DNA of 64,000 nucleotides from assembly GCF_014297465.1 (NCBI RefSeq), contig NZ_JACORT010000015.1, positions 53,616 to 117,615 of the forward strand. Direction: 5' to 3'. The notes under the pieces were generated by a model, which did not search any database, had not been told where the DNA came from, and saw nothing but the letters and a program-made list of their open reading frames with translations. Made by a program: the position numbers and the translations under genes. Source of the stretch: Ramlibacter cellulosilyticus (GTDB taxonomy: Bacteria; Pseudomonadota; Gammaproteobacteria; Burkholderiales; Burkholderiaceae_C). Below, piece by piece: positions 1 to 8,170 of the stretch; positions within the stretch are counted from its first letter, which is position 1, and each line of letters opens with the position of its first letter.

Positions 1-3000
1 GTCCGCGTAGGTGGCCAGCACCATCAGCTCGCTGGCGTTCTCGCCGAGGGTGTTGTGGAAGATGCTGCCCTGGTGTGCGTTGACCAGCGGCGCCAGCTCC
101 GACAGCAGCATCTTGCCCACGGTGTTCAGGTCGCGCTGGCCCTGCAGCATGCCGGTGAAGCGCGCCAGGTTGGTCTTCAGCCAGTCCTGCTCGCGGTTGC
201 GTTCCGTGGTCTCCCGCAGGTTGGAGATCATGGTGTTGATGTTGTCCTTCAGCTCGGACACTTCACCCTTCGCATCCACCTGGATCGAGCGGGTCAGGTC
301 GCCCTTGGTCACCGCGGTCGCCACTTCGGCGATGGCGCGCACCTGCGTCGTGAGGTTGGCCGCCAGCAGGTTCACGTTGCCCGTGAGGTCCTTCCAGGTG
401 CCGGAAGCGCCCGGCACGTTGGCCTGGCCGCCCAGCCGCCCGTCCACGCCCACTTCGCGCGCCACGTTCGTCACCTGGTCGGCGAAGGTCGCGAGCGTGT
501 CGGTCATGCCGTTGATGGTGTCGGCCAGCGCCGCCACTTCGCCCTTCGCCTGCACCGTGAGGCGCTGGGTCAGGTTGCCGTTCGCCACCGCGGTCACGAC
601 CTTCACGATGCCGCGCACCTGTTCCGTCAGGTTCGAGGCCATGAAGTTCACGTTGTCCGTGAGGTCCTTCCAGGTGCCGCCCACGCCGGACACCTGCGCC
701 TGGCCCCCCAGCTTGCCCTCGGTACCCACTTCGCGGGCCACGCGCGTCACTTCGTTGGCGAAGGAGTTGAGCTGGTCGACCATCGTGTTGATGGTGTTCT
801 TCAGCTCCAGGATCTCGCCCTTCACGTCCACCGTGATCTTGCGGTTCAGGTCGCCGCGCGCCACGGCCGTCGTCACTTCCGCGATGTTCCGCACCTGGGA
901 GGTGAGGTTCGCGCCCATGGTGTTCACCGAGTCGGTCAGGTCCTTCCAGGTCCCCGCGACGCCCGGCACCACGGCCTGCACGCCGAGCCGACCTTCCGTG
1001 CCCACTTCGCGCGCCACGCGCGTCACTTCGGAAGCGAAGCTTCGCAGCTGTTCCACCATCGTGTTGATGGTTTCCTTCAGCTGGAGGATTTCACCGCGCA
1101 CGTCCACGGTGATCTTCTTGGAGAGGTCGCCGTTGGCCACGGCAATCGTCACTTCGGCGATGTTCCGCACCTGGTTCGTCAGGTTGGACGCCATCGAGTT
1201 CACGTTGTCCGTGAGGTCCTTCCAGGTGCCGGCGACGCCCGGCACCACGGCCTGGCCACCGAGCTTGCCTTCGGTACCCACTTCCCGCGCCACGCGGGTC
1301 ACTTCGGAAGCGAAGGCGGAGAGCTGGTCCACCATCGTGTTGATGGTTTCCTTCAGCTGGAGGATCTCGCCCTTCACGTCCACCGTGATCTTGCGGCCGA
1401 GGTCGCCCCGCGCGATGGCCGTCGCCACGTCCGCGATGTTCCGCACCTGGCCCGTGAGGTTGTTGGCCATGGAGTTCACGTTATCCGTGAGGTCCTTCCA
1501 CGTGCCGGCCACGCCAGGCACCTGCGCCTGGCCACCGAGCTTGCCTTCCGTACCCACTTCGCGCGCCACGCGCGACACTTCGGCCGCGAACGCGTTCAGC
1601 TGGTCCACCATCGTGTTGATGGTTTCCTTCAGCTCCAGGATTTCGCCGCGGACGTCCACGGTGATCTTCTTGGAGAGGTCGCCGTTGGCCACGGCGATCG
1701 TCACTTCCGCGATGTTCCGCACCTGGTCCGTCAGGTTGGACGCCATCGAGTTCACGTTGTCCGTGAGGTCCTTCCAGGTGCCGGCCACGCCTTCCACGGC
1801 GGCCTGGCCACCGAGCTTGCCCTCGGTACCCACTTCCCGCGCCACCCGCGACACTTCGCCGGCGAAGGAGTTCAGCTGGTCCACCATCGTGTTGATGGTC
1901 TGCTTCAGCTGCAGGATCTCGCCGCGCACGTCCACGGTGATCTTCTTGGACAGGTCGCCGCGGGCGATGGCGGTGGCCACGTCCGCGATGTTGCGCACCT
2001 GCGCCGTGAGGTTGGACGCCATGAAGTTCACGGAGTCCGTCAGGTCCTTCCAGGTACCGGCCACGCCCGGCACCTGCGCCTGGCCGCCCAGCTTGCCTTC
2101 CGTACCGACTTCGCGCGCGACGCGCGTCACTTCCGAAGCGAAGCCGTTCAGCTGGTCCACCATCGTGTTGATGGTTTCCTTCAGCGCCAGGATCTCGCCC
2201 TTCACCTCCACGGTGATCTTCTTGGAGAGGTCGCCCCGCGCCACGGCCGTCGTCACTTCCGCGATGTTCCGCACCTGGCCGGTCAGGTTGTTGGCCATCG
2301 AGTTGACGTTGTCGGTCAGGTCCTTCCAGGTGCCGGCGACGCCGCGCACGATGGCCTGGCCGCCCAGCTTGCCTTCGGTGCCCACTTCGCGGGCCACCCG
2401 CGACACTTCGGAGGCAAAGCCATTGAGCTGGTCTACCATCGTGTTGAGGGTGTTCTTCAGCTCGAGGATCTCGCCCTTCACGTCCACCGTGATCTTCTTG
2501 GAGAGGTCGCCGTTGGCCACCGCCGTCGCCACGTCCGCGATGTTGCGGACCTGCGCGGTCAGGTTGTTGGCCATGGAGTTCACGTTGTCCGTGAGGTCCT
2601 TCCAGGTACCGGCCACGCCGGGCACCTGCGCCTGGCCCCCAAGCTTGCCTTCGGAGCCCACTTCGCGCGCCACCCGCGACACCTCGCCGGCGAAGCCGTT
2701 CAGCTGGTCCACCATCGTGTTGATGGTGTTCTTCAGTTCCAGGATTTCGCCGCGGACGTCCACCGTGATCTTCTTGGACAGGTCGCCGCGCGCCACGGCC
2801 GTCGTCACTTCCGCGATGTTCCGCACCTGGTTCGTCAGGTTGGAGGCCATCGAGTTGACGTTGTCGGTCAGGTCCTTCCACGTGCCGGCGACGCCCGGCA
2901 CCTGCGCCTGGCCGCCCAGCTTGCCTTCCGTACCCACTTCGCGCGCCACGCGCGTCACTTCCGAAGCGAAGCCGTTCAGCTGGTCCACCATGGTGTTGAT

Positions 3001-4668
3001 GGTGTTCTTCAGCTCCAGCACCTCGCCCTTCACGTCCACCGTGATCTTCTTGGAGAGGTCGCCGTTGGCCACGGCGGTCGTCACTTCGGCGATGTTCCGC
3101 ACCTGGCCGGTGAGGTTGGACGCCATGAAGTTCACGTTGTCCGTGAGGTCCTTCCAGGTGCCCGCGACGCCCGGCACCTGCGCCTGGCCACCGAGCTTGC
3201 CTTCCGTGCCCACTTCGCGCGCCACGCGGGTCACTTCCGAAGCGAAGCCGTTCAGCTGGTCCACCATCGTGTTGATGGTTTCCTTGAGCGCCAGGATCTC
3301 GCCCTTCACCTCCACGGTGATCTTGCGCGAGAGGTCGCCCTTGGCGATGGCGGTCGCCACGCCGGCGATGTTCCGCACCTGGCCCGTGAGGTTGGACGCC
3401 ATGGAGTTCACGGAGTCCGTCAGGTCCTTCCAGGTACCGGCGATGCCCGGCACCTGCGCCTGGCCACCGAGCTTGCCTTCGGTGCCCACTTCGCGCGCCA
3501 CGCGCGTCACTTCCGAAGCGAAGCCGTTCAGCTGGTCCACCATCGTGTTGATGGTTTCCTTCAGCTCCAGGATCTCGCCCTTCACGTCCACCGTGATCTT
3601 GCGCGAGAGGTCGCCGCGCGCCACGGCCGTCGTCACCGTCGCGATGTTGCGCACCTGCGAGGTGAGGTTGTTGGCCATGGAGTTGACCGAGTCGGTCAGG
3701 TCCTTCCACGTGCCGGCCACGCCCGGCACCACGGCCTGGCCGCCGAGGCGGCCGTCGGTACCCACTTCACGCGCCACGCGCGTCACTTCCGACGCGAAGG
3801 AGCGCAGCTGGTCCACCATGGTGTTGGTGGCTTCCTTCAGCTGCAGGATCTCGCCGCGCACGTCCACGGTGATCTTCTTGGACAGGTCGCCGTTGGCCAC
3901 GGCGATCGTCACTTCCGCGATGTTCCGCACCTGCGCCGTGAGGTTGCCGGCCATCTGGTTCACGGAGTCGGTCAGGTCCTTCCACACGCCCGACACGCCC
4001 TTCACCTTGGCCTGGCCGCCCAGCTTGCCTTCGGTACCCACTTCGCGCGCCACGCGCGTCACTTCCGAGGTGAAGACCGAGAGCTGCTCGATCATGGTGT
4101 TCACCAGCTTGGCGGAGCGCAGGAACTCGCCCTTCAGCGGCCGGCCGTCCACCTGCAGCTCCATCTGCTGCGCGAGGTCGCCCTTGGCGACCGCGCCGAT
4201 GGTGCGCGCGATGTCGGTCGTGGGCCGCACGAGGTCGTCGACCAGCGTGTTCACCGAATCGACCTGCGCCGCCCAGGAGCCGATCGCGCCGGGCGCCGAG
4301 ATGCGCTGCGTGAGGCGTCCTTCCTTGCCGACGGTGTTGGACAGGCGTGCCGCTTCGGTCGTGATGCGGTCGGCGTTGGAGATGCTCTGGTTGAACGCCT
4401 CGGCGATGCGGGCGTCGACCCCCGACCAGTCGTTCGGCAGCCGGGCGCTGAAGTCGCCCGATGCGAAGGCCATCAGCGCCGCCAGGACCTGGCGCGAGCG
4501 CGCTTCGGCCGCCTCGGCAGGCAGCGTCTGGATGGGCGGGATCTTGACCGTTCCGGCCTTGGCCGGCCTTCGCGCGGCGACCGCGGCCCCGTTCTTCGGG
4601 GACGGCGTGCGCGCGGCAGGTTTGCTGCCCTTTTTCTTCTGTCCGGCGGGCGTGACGACCTGGTCCAT
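1..4668 (-). CDS. Giant poly-HAMP sensor histidine kinase, N-terminal part (C-terminus beyond window)
   Basis: The minus-strand frame is open from ATG 4666-4668, preceded by GGAGAC, to the window edge: 1556 codons with no stop. Residues 1-60 are Lys/Pro/Ala-rich. A divergent HAMP-like segment (around VLAALMAFASGDFSARL) follows. Residues ~194-1481 are 14 tandem 92-residue HAMP units, each with REVGTEGKLGGQ, GTWKDLTDNVN, NGDLSKKITVDVRGE and INTMVDQL. From about residue 1497 the sequence (WLKTNLARF..., then LLSELAPLVNAHQGSIF) looks like the start of a GAF domain. The unit closely resembles HAMP repeats of fungal group III (Nik1/Os-1) hybrid kinases and related bacterial kinases. In that family GAF is followed by HisKA, HATPase and receiver domains, which would lie left of this window. 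No membrane segment or signal peptide is visible, so it is probably cytoplasmic. The stimulus is unknown. The kinase call is inference, because the catalytic part is not present. Confidence 0.85.
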   Translation of the reverse strand, partial: MDQVVTPAGQKKKGSKPAARTPSPKNGAAVAARRPAKAGTVKIPPIQTLPAEAAEARSRQVLAALMAFASGDFSARLPNDWSGVDARIAEAFNQSISNADRITTEAARLSNTVGKEGRLTQRISAPGAIGSWAAQVDSVNTLVDDLVRPTTDIARTIGAVAKGDLAQQMELQVDGRPLKGEFLRSAKLVNTMIEQLSVFTSEVTRVAREVGTEGKLGGQAKVKGVSGVWKDLTDSVNQMAGNLTAQVRNIAEVTIAVANGDLSKKITVDVRGEILQLKEATNTMVDQLRSFASEVTRVAREVGTDGRLGGQAVVPGVAGTWKDLTDSVNSMANNLTSQVRNIATVTTAVARGDLSRKITVDVKGEILELKETINTMVDQLNGFASEVTRVAREVGTEGKLGGQAQVPGIAGTWKDLTDSVNSMASNLTGQVRNIAGVATAIAKGDLSRKITVEVKGEILALKETINTMVDQLNGFASEVTRVAREVGTEGKLGGQAQVPGVAGTWKDLTDNVNFMASNLTGQVRNIAEVTTAVANGDLSKKITVDVKGEVLELKNTINTMVDQLNGFASEVTRVAREVGTEGKLGGQAQVPGVAGTWKDLTDNVNSMASNLTNQVRNIAEVTTAVARGDLSKKITVDVRGEILELKNTINTMVDQLNGFAGEVSRVAREVGSEGKLGGQAQVPGVAGTWKDLTDNVNSMANNLTAQVRNIADVATAVANGDLSKKITVDVKGEILELKNTLNTMVDQLNGFASEVSRVAREVGTEGKLGGQAIVRGVAGTWKDLTDNVNSMANNLTGQVRNIAEVTTAVARGDLSKKITVEVKGEILALKETINTMVDQLNGFASEVTRVAREVGTEGKLGGQAQVPGVAGTWKDLTDSVNFMASNLTAQVRNIADVATAIARGDLSKKITVDVRGEILQLKQTINTMVDQLNSFAGEVSRVAREVGTEGKLGGQAAVEGVAGTWKDLTDNVNSMASNLTDQVRNIAEVTIAVANGDLSKKITVDVRGEILELKETINTMVDQLNAFAAEVSRVAREVGTEGKLGGQAQVPGVAGTWKDLTDNVNSMANNLTGQVRNIADVATAIARGDLGRKITVDVKGEILQLKETINTMVDQLSAFASEVTRVAREVGTEGKLGGQAVVPGVAGTWKDLTDNVNSMASNLTNQVRNIAEVTIAVANGDLSKKITVDVRGEILQLKETINTMVEQLRSFASEVTRVAREVGTEGRLGVQAVVPGVAGTWKDLTDSVNTMGANLTSQVRNIAEVTTAVARGDLNRKITVDVKGEILELKNTINTMVDQLNSFANEVTRVAREVGTEGKLGGQAQVSGVGGTWKDLTDNVNFMASNLTEQVRGIVKVVTAVANGNLTQRLTVQAKGEVAALADTINGMTDTLATFADQVTNVAREVGVDGRLGGQANVPGASGTWKDLTGNVNLLAANLTTQVRAIAEVATAVTKGDLTRSIQVDAKGEVSELKDNINTMISNLRETTERNREQDWLKTNLARFTGMLQGQRDLNTVGKMLLSELAPLVNAHQGSIFHNTLGENASELMVLATYAD
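226..4089 (-). repeat. 14 tandem 276-bp HAMP-coding repeats
   Basis: The same plus-strand motif (CCCACTTCGCGCGCCAC, with minor changes) recurs every 276 bp, for example at 449, 725, 1001 and 1277 and on to 4037. That gives 14 units of exactly 92 codons with no length variation. The two units at the C-terminal end of the array (plus-strand 226-780) and the most N-terminal unit are the most diverged. The internal units are nearly identical in protein and very similar in DNA, so the array should be prone to expansion and contraction and to short-read assembly collapse. Confidence 0.9.
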
Positions 4669-5027
4669 GGTGTCTCCGTTCTGGAGGAATGCACCCGCTG
4701 CGGGGCCTACGCCGAGCGCAGCGGTGATGTTGTTGCGAGGCTCAGCCTGAACGCCAAAGTTGTGCGACAGGCGGCCGCCAGTGTCGGGGGCTTCTTCCCA
4801 TCGCGTCGTAGGACGGCACCGACACGCAATGACGGATGAGCACCACCGTCGCGCAGAACACAAAAAAAGCACGCGGCGCCGTGGGGCGCCGCGTGCGGGC
4901 GGATGGGCTGTGTTGCGAATCAGCGCCAGCGCGGGTCCGCCGCGGCCTCGCGCTGTCCGCAGGGCCGCGGCGGGAGAGGGTGTAGGAGCGCGGGCGTACG
5001 TCTTTCTTCGGACGCCCGCGCGGCCCG
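4669..5027. other. Intergenic region, 359 bp, no gene seen
   Basis: This lies between the start of the HAMP kinase (reading left) and the stop of the DUF4148-like gene. It contains the intrinsic terminator at 4861-4896. I see no RNA gene and no convincing coding frame. Open frames on the plus strand here continue from the antisense of the HAMP repeats and have no family resemblance. The kinase promoter should lie here, but I cannot point to a clear -35/-10 pair. Confidence 0.5.
4861..4896 (-). terminator. Rho-independent terminator of the DUF4148-like gene
   Basis: A perfect 12-bp stem (GCACGCGGCGCC at 4869-4880 pairing with 4885-4896) has a 4-nt loop. On the minus strand it is followed by seven T residues (A-run at 4862-4868). 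It lies about 130 bp past the stop of the 5028-5393 gene in the transcription direction. Confidence 0.9.
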
Positions 5028-5393
5028 TCACTCCTCGATGCCTGGCGCGGGCGCGACCGCCAGCTGCGCGGCCTGCGGCTGCGTTGCCTCGCGATGGCCC
5101 AGGTACACCGAGCCGCTGTCCTCCCCGCCGAACGCGGACACGCTGTCGCGGCTGGAAAGGTAGTCGCGCGTGACCTCCTCGCGGCTTCGATCGCTGCGCA
5201 TGTGCATCACGGGGTTGTATTCGTCGGCCCACGGATTCACGCCGGACCGGCGCGCCTCCTGCAGTTCGGACAGGACGTCGGCGCGGCTCTTCATGGAGGT
5301 GAAGGGGTCGGGCTGGTAAGTACCGTCTTCCGCGAACGCGGAAACCGCGGCGGCGGAGGCGATGACGAGGGCGAGAGCGGTCTTGCGGGCCAT
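5028..5393 (-). CDS. Small exported DUF4148-like protein
   Basis: 121 residues. An N-terminal signal peptide (MARKTALALVIASAAAVSAFA, cut near AFA-ED) is followed by a short polar region with the pattern S-RADVLSELQEARRSGVNPWADEYNP. That pattern is typical of the DUF4148 family of small periplasmic proteins, abundant in Burkholderiales and of unknown function. AGAGGAAA lies 5 nt before the ATG. The C-terminus is Ala/Pro/Gln-rich. It is a single-gene unit with its own strong terminator. Family membership is by recalled pattern; no biochemical role can be given. Confidence 0.8.
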   Translation of the reverse strand: MARKTALALVIASAAAVSAFAEDGTYQPDPFTSMKSRADVLSELQEARRSGVNPWADEYNPVMHMRSDRSREEVTRDYLSSRDSVSAFGGEDSGSVYLGHREATQPQAAQLAVAPAPGIEE

Positions 5394-5636
5394 GATGTTT
5401 CCTCTGGTCAGGCGTAAGGGCCCGAAAGATAGGCGAGCCCCTGCGAGGAAAGATCGGCCGAATGGGGAGGGATCGCGCGCTGCTGCGAGCTTCGCGCCCT
5501 CATGCGATACGTGGCTTCGGTGGTGCCGGCGGCCCGCATCGCGGGCGCCAGCGAGAAGACGGCGCAGCGATCGGGACTGGACCTCGTCGTGTTCAGCGAC
5601 GAGGCGTCCGCGATCGCCCGGCTTCTCTCCCAGGCC

Positions 5637-7319
5637 TTACTGGCAGCTGAAGTTCTCGGCCACCTCGAGGCTGCCGCTGCCCTTGTAGCGCGCGACCTTC
5701 GGCCAGGGGCACAGGGGCCGCGTGCGGTTCGGCGCCCAGCTCGACGGAACGTCCGCATTCGCGCCCGCCGCATTGCCCGCGCCGCGCGCGCCGGCCACGA
5801 TGCCTTCCGGCGCGACCCCGGCTTCGACCCACAGCACCAGCGGCGTGAGCATGTCGAACTGGTCGGTGGCAGGGCCGCCGGAACAGTGGTTCATGCCCGG
5901 GACCGGGTAATAGCGCGCGAAGCTGCCACCGCCGTTGCCCGCCAGGCCCTTGTACCAGTTCTGGGTGTCGTCGCTGGAGAAGATCGGGTCGCTCGTCCCG
6001 TGGTACACGAGCATCTTGCCGCCGCGGCTGCGCAAGGTGCCGAGGTCACTCGCGTTGGGCGGCGTCATGAAGGACATGGCGCTCTCCGTGTAAGTGGCAT
6101 TCGTGGCGTTGATCTTCGCGAGGATGGTGTCGATGTTGGCACTGGCGGCGAAGGCCGGACCGTTGAAGGTCGCGGGATTCTCCGGCGGCACCTCCCAGAT
6201 GAAGGCGATCGCGCCCGAGTCGAGGATGGCTGGAACGGTGAACTTCCAGAACGACCAGCCATTGGTCCCGAAGCCCGAGTCGTACGGCCAGCTCGAATAG
6301 AAGCGCGTGCCGCTGCTGTTGGTCGCGCCGGCGAAGAGGTCCGCGATCTTGGTCTTCTGGTCGGCGGTCAGGCAACTGCCGTCGCGCGCGCCCGTGCACG
6401 TGGGCACGTCGCGCTGCAGGCTGAATGCGGCCTGGCACGCGGCCTGGTCCTGGACCAGGCCGTCGGCGGCGCCGTCGAGCGCGTCGCACTTGGCGAGGAC
6501 CGCGTTCGACACCGTCGTGCGTTCCGCGGCCGTGAAGCCGGTCGATGCGTTGCCCGGCGTGCTCGCGAGCGAGAGGTAGGTCTGGTAGCCCTTGACGTTG
6601 GCCGTGGCGGCAAGCGGCAGGCGGAAGCCGGGGTCGCCGACCAGGAAGCCGTCGTACTGGTCCGCGTAGCGCGACGCGGCCACCATGGTGTGGCGTCCGC
6701 CGTTGGAGCAGCCGCCGATGTAGGAACGCTCGGGCCCCTTCTTGTACGCGGTCTGGATGGCCGCCTTCGCCATCGGCGTGAGCTTGCCGACCGCCTGGTA
6801 GCCGTAGTCGAGGCGGGCCTGCGGGTCGATGCCGAAATCCGCGCCGCCGCCGCTGTGGCCCGCGTCGGAGCTGATGACGGCGAAGCCTTTCTGCAGCGCG
6901 TTGGTGAGGGCACCGCCGCCGTTCACCGCGCCGGTGGCCGTGACCACGCTGCCATCCGTCCCGCCGTTCGCCTGGTAGAAGAAGCGGCCGTTCCAGTTCA
7001 GGGGCATGCGCATCTCGAAGCCGATCGCATAGCTCTTGCCGTCGACGGCGCTCGTGCGCGGGAACATCCGGCCGGTCACCTGGCAGTGGGCCGGCACGTC
7101 CGTGCCTGCCACCTTCAGCGTGCCGGCGGCGACCTCCTTCGCATCGGTGATCGTCGTGTTCGGGTACGAGATGGTCGTCTTGAGGTCCGCGCAGTTGCCG
7201 GACAGGGTGGCGCCCGTGACGGGCCGCAGGTCGGGCAGGAGGCTGCCGTCGCCGCCGCCGCCGCATGCGGTCAGCGCGGCGGCGGCCACCGCCGCCGTGA
7301 CCAAGGGGTATCTGCTCAT
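5637..7319 (-). CDS. Tannase/feruloyl esterase family secreted lipoprotein
   Basis: 560 residues from ATG 7319, chosen because GGAGAC precedes it and the signal peptide follows directly. An in-frame start 17 codons upstream lacks these. The N-terminus is a lipoprotein signal with lipobox LTAC followed by GGGGD, so it should be membrane-anchored in the periplasm or outer membrane. Family hallmarks are the nucleophile motif GGCSNGG, an acid region HGTSDPIFSSDDTQNWY, and MNHCSGG with the catalytic His. Together these make the CS-D-HC arrangement, in which a disulfide holds the triad. Tannase-family enzymes cleave gallate or hydroxycinnamate esters; the actual substrate here is unknown. It is transcribed divergently from a MarR regulator 170 bp away, which may control it. 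Confidence 0.88.
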   Translation of the reverse strand: MSRYPLVTAAVAAAALTACGGGGDGSLLPDLRPVTGATLSGNCADLKTTISYPNTTITDAKEVAAGTLKVAGTDVPAHCQVTGRMFPRTSAVDGKSYAIGFEMRMPLNWNGRFFYQANGGTDGSVVTATGAVNGGGALTNALQKGFAVISSDAGHSGGGADFGIDPQARLDYGYQAVGKLTPMAKAAIQTAYKKGPERSYIGGCSNGGRHTMVAASRYADQYDGFLVGDPGFRLPLAATANVKGYQTYLSLASTPGNASTGFTAAERTTVSNAVLAKCDALDGAADGLVQDQAACQAAFSLQRDVPTCTGARDGSCLTADQKTKIADLFAGATNSSGTRFYSSWPYDSGFGTNGWSFWKFTVPAILDSGAIAFIWEVPPENPATFNGPAFAASANIDTILAKINATNATYTESAMSFMTPPNASDLGTLRSRGGKMLVYHGTSDPIFSSDDTQNWYKGLAGNGGGSFARYYPVPGMNHCSGGPATDQFDMLTPLVLWVEAGVAPEGIVAGARGAGNAAGANADVPSSWAPNRTRPLCPWPKVARYKGSGSLEVAENFSCQ

Positions 7320-7488
7320 GGTGTCTCCGGATGTTGGACGGTGCGCCATCCAGCGGGCACACCTGACCATGAAGTTACTTAAGCATCCAGCGTCCGCCGA
7401 TGCGGGCTTTCCCTAGAGAGCAGGGATGCAACTCATCCGGGAAGATGCCGGGCGTGAACCATTCCGGCCGCTTGGCACAATTTGGCGC

Positions 7489-7974
7489 ATGACGCAGAAA
7501 CGCAGCGCCCGCGCGGACCTCACGCCCGCCGGACGCATGGAGGAGGCCCGCCTGCAGAAGGTGCTGGGCTACCAGCTCGCGCAGGCGGCGCTGGTCACCG
7601 ATGCCATCTTCTTCGAGCAGGTCGGCAAGCCCTTCAACCTGCGGCCGGTGGAATACACGGTGCTCACGCTGATCGCGGAGAACCCCGGCGGCTCGCTCGT
7701 GCGCCTCGCGCGCGCACTGTCCGTCACGCCGCCCAACATCACGACGATGGTGGACCGGCTGGAGGCCAAGGGGCTCATCGCCCGCCACGCCAGCGAACAG
7801 GACCGCCGCGCGCACGTGCTGCACGTGACGGCCAAGGGCGCGGAGCTGGTGCGCAAGGCCACGCAGCGCATCGTGGAGGCCGAAGGCGCCGCACTGCCGC
7901 TGACCGCGGGGGAGCAGGCGATCCTGGCCGAACTGCTGCACAAGGTGGCGCTCGCCCGCGGCAGGACGGGCTGA
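7489..7974 (+). CDS. MarR-family transcriptional regulator
   Basis: 161 residues from ATG 7489; an earlier ATG at 7426 is in frame but gives an unrelated N-terminus. The winged-helix core is clear: PVEYTVLTLIAENPGG, then LARALSVTPPNITTMVDRLE (recognition helix region) and the wing SEQDRRAHVLHVTAKG. MarR proteins are dimeric repressors usually relieved by small aromatic or phenolic ligands. The divergent neighbour is a tannase/feruloyl-esterase-like lipoprotein whose products would be phenolic acids, which fits that logic. The regulatory link is inference. No clear Shine-Dalgarno precedes the chosen start. Confidence 0.88.
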   Translation: MTQKRSARADLTPAGRMEEARLQKVLGYQLAQAALVTDAIFFEQVGKPFNLRPVEYTVLTLIAENPGGSLVRLARALSVTPPNITTMVDRLEAKGLIARHASEQDRRAHVLHVTAKGAELVRKATQRIVEAEGAALPLTAGEQAILAELLHKVALARGRTG

Positions 7975-8009
7975 GCCGCGCCCTCCGCACGCCGCCGCGC
8001 GTGCGCGGC

Positions 8010-8116
8010 TATACTTTGCGCTCGCTCCGGGGTGCGAGCGGCATCGTGCCGCCTCGCTGAGATGGCATCCACCAAACCCGTGAACTTGAACCGGTTCGTA
8101 CCGGCGTAAGGAGAGC
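8010..8116 (+). promoter_or_regulatory. TPP (THI-box) riboswitch with upstream -10 box
   Basis: TPP aptamer landmarks appear in order: CCGGGGTGC (8028-8036), CTGAGATGG (8057-8065), ACCCGTGAACTTGAACCGG and ACCGGCGTAAGGAG. A TATACT -10 box is at 8010-8015 with no good -35. The aptamer spans about 8024-8116. The 5' GCTCC (8024-8028) can pair with GGAG in the 3' strand (8110-8113), which is also the Shine-Dalgarno for the ATG at 8120. This supports translational repression when thiamin pyrophosphate binds. It controls thiOSG downstream. Confidence 0.92.
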
Positions 8117-8119
8117 CGC

Positions 8120-8170
8120 ATGCAGTCCCTCCCCTCCCCCTTCCCTCCTTGCGAGGACCCGCCGCGATGA
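8120..8170 (+). CDS. Putative 16-codon leader ORF between riboswitch and thiO
   Basis: The frame encodes MQSLPSPFPPCEDPPR and then stops. Its start is 6 nt past the riboswitch-embedded AAGGAG, an ideal ribosome site. Its TGA (8168-8170) overlaps the thiO ATG (8167-8169) as ATGA, the usual geometry for translational coupling. thiO has no strong ribosome site of its own. The frame could be a real leader peptide that passes riboswitch control to thiO, or the vestige of a lost first gene of the operon (thiC or thiD often follow this riboswitch). The peptide resembles nothing I know. Confidence 0.5.
   Translation: MQSLPSPFPPCEDPPR

Noticed and set aside
226..4089. CRISPR-like array
   Set aside because: The 276-bp units are coding, contiguous and without spacers.
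11..4839. Two long plus-strand open frames (about 1580-1594 codons) over the HAMP array
   Set aside because: They are antisense images of the repeat: high GC and a uniform codon pattern remove stops. Only the minus frame gives a recognisable family, ribosome site and domain order.
5394..5636. Small plus-strand frames between the DUF4148-like and tannase genes
   Set aside because: No ribosome site or family resemblance; they extend into antisense of the tannase gene.
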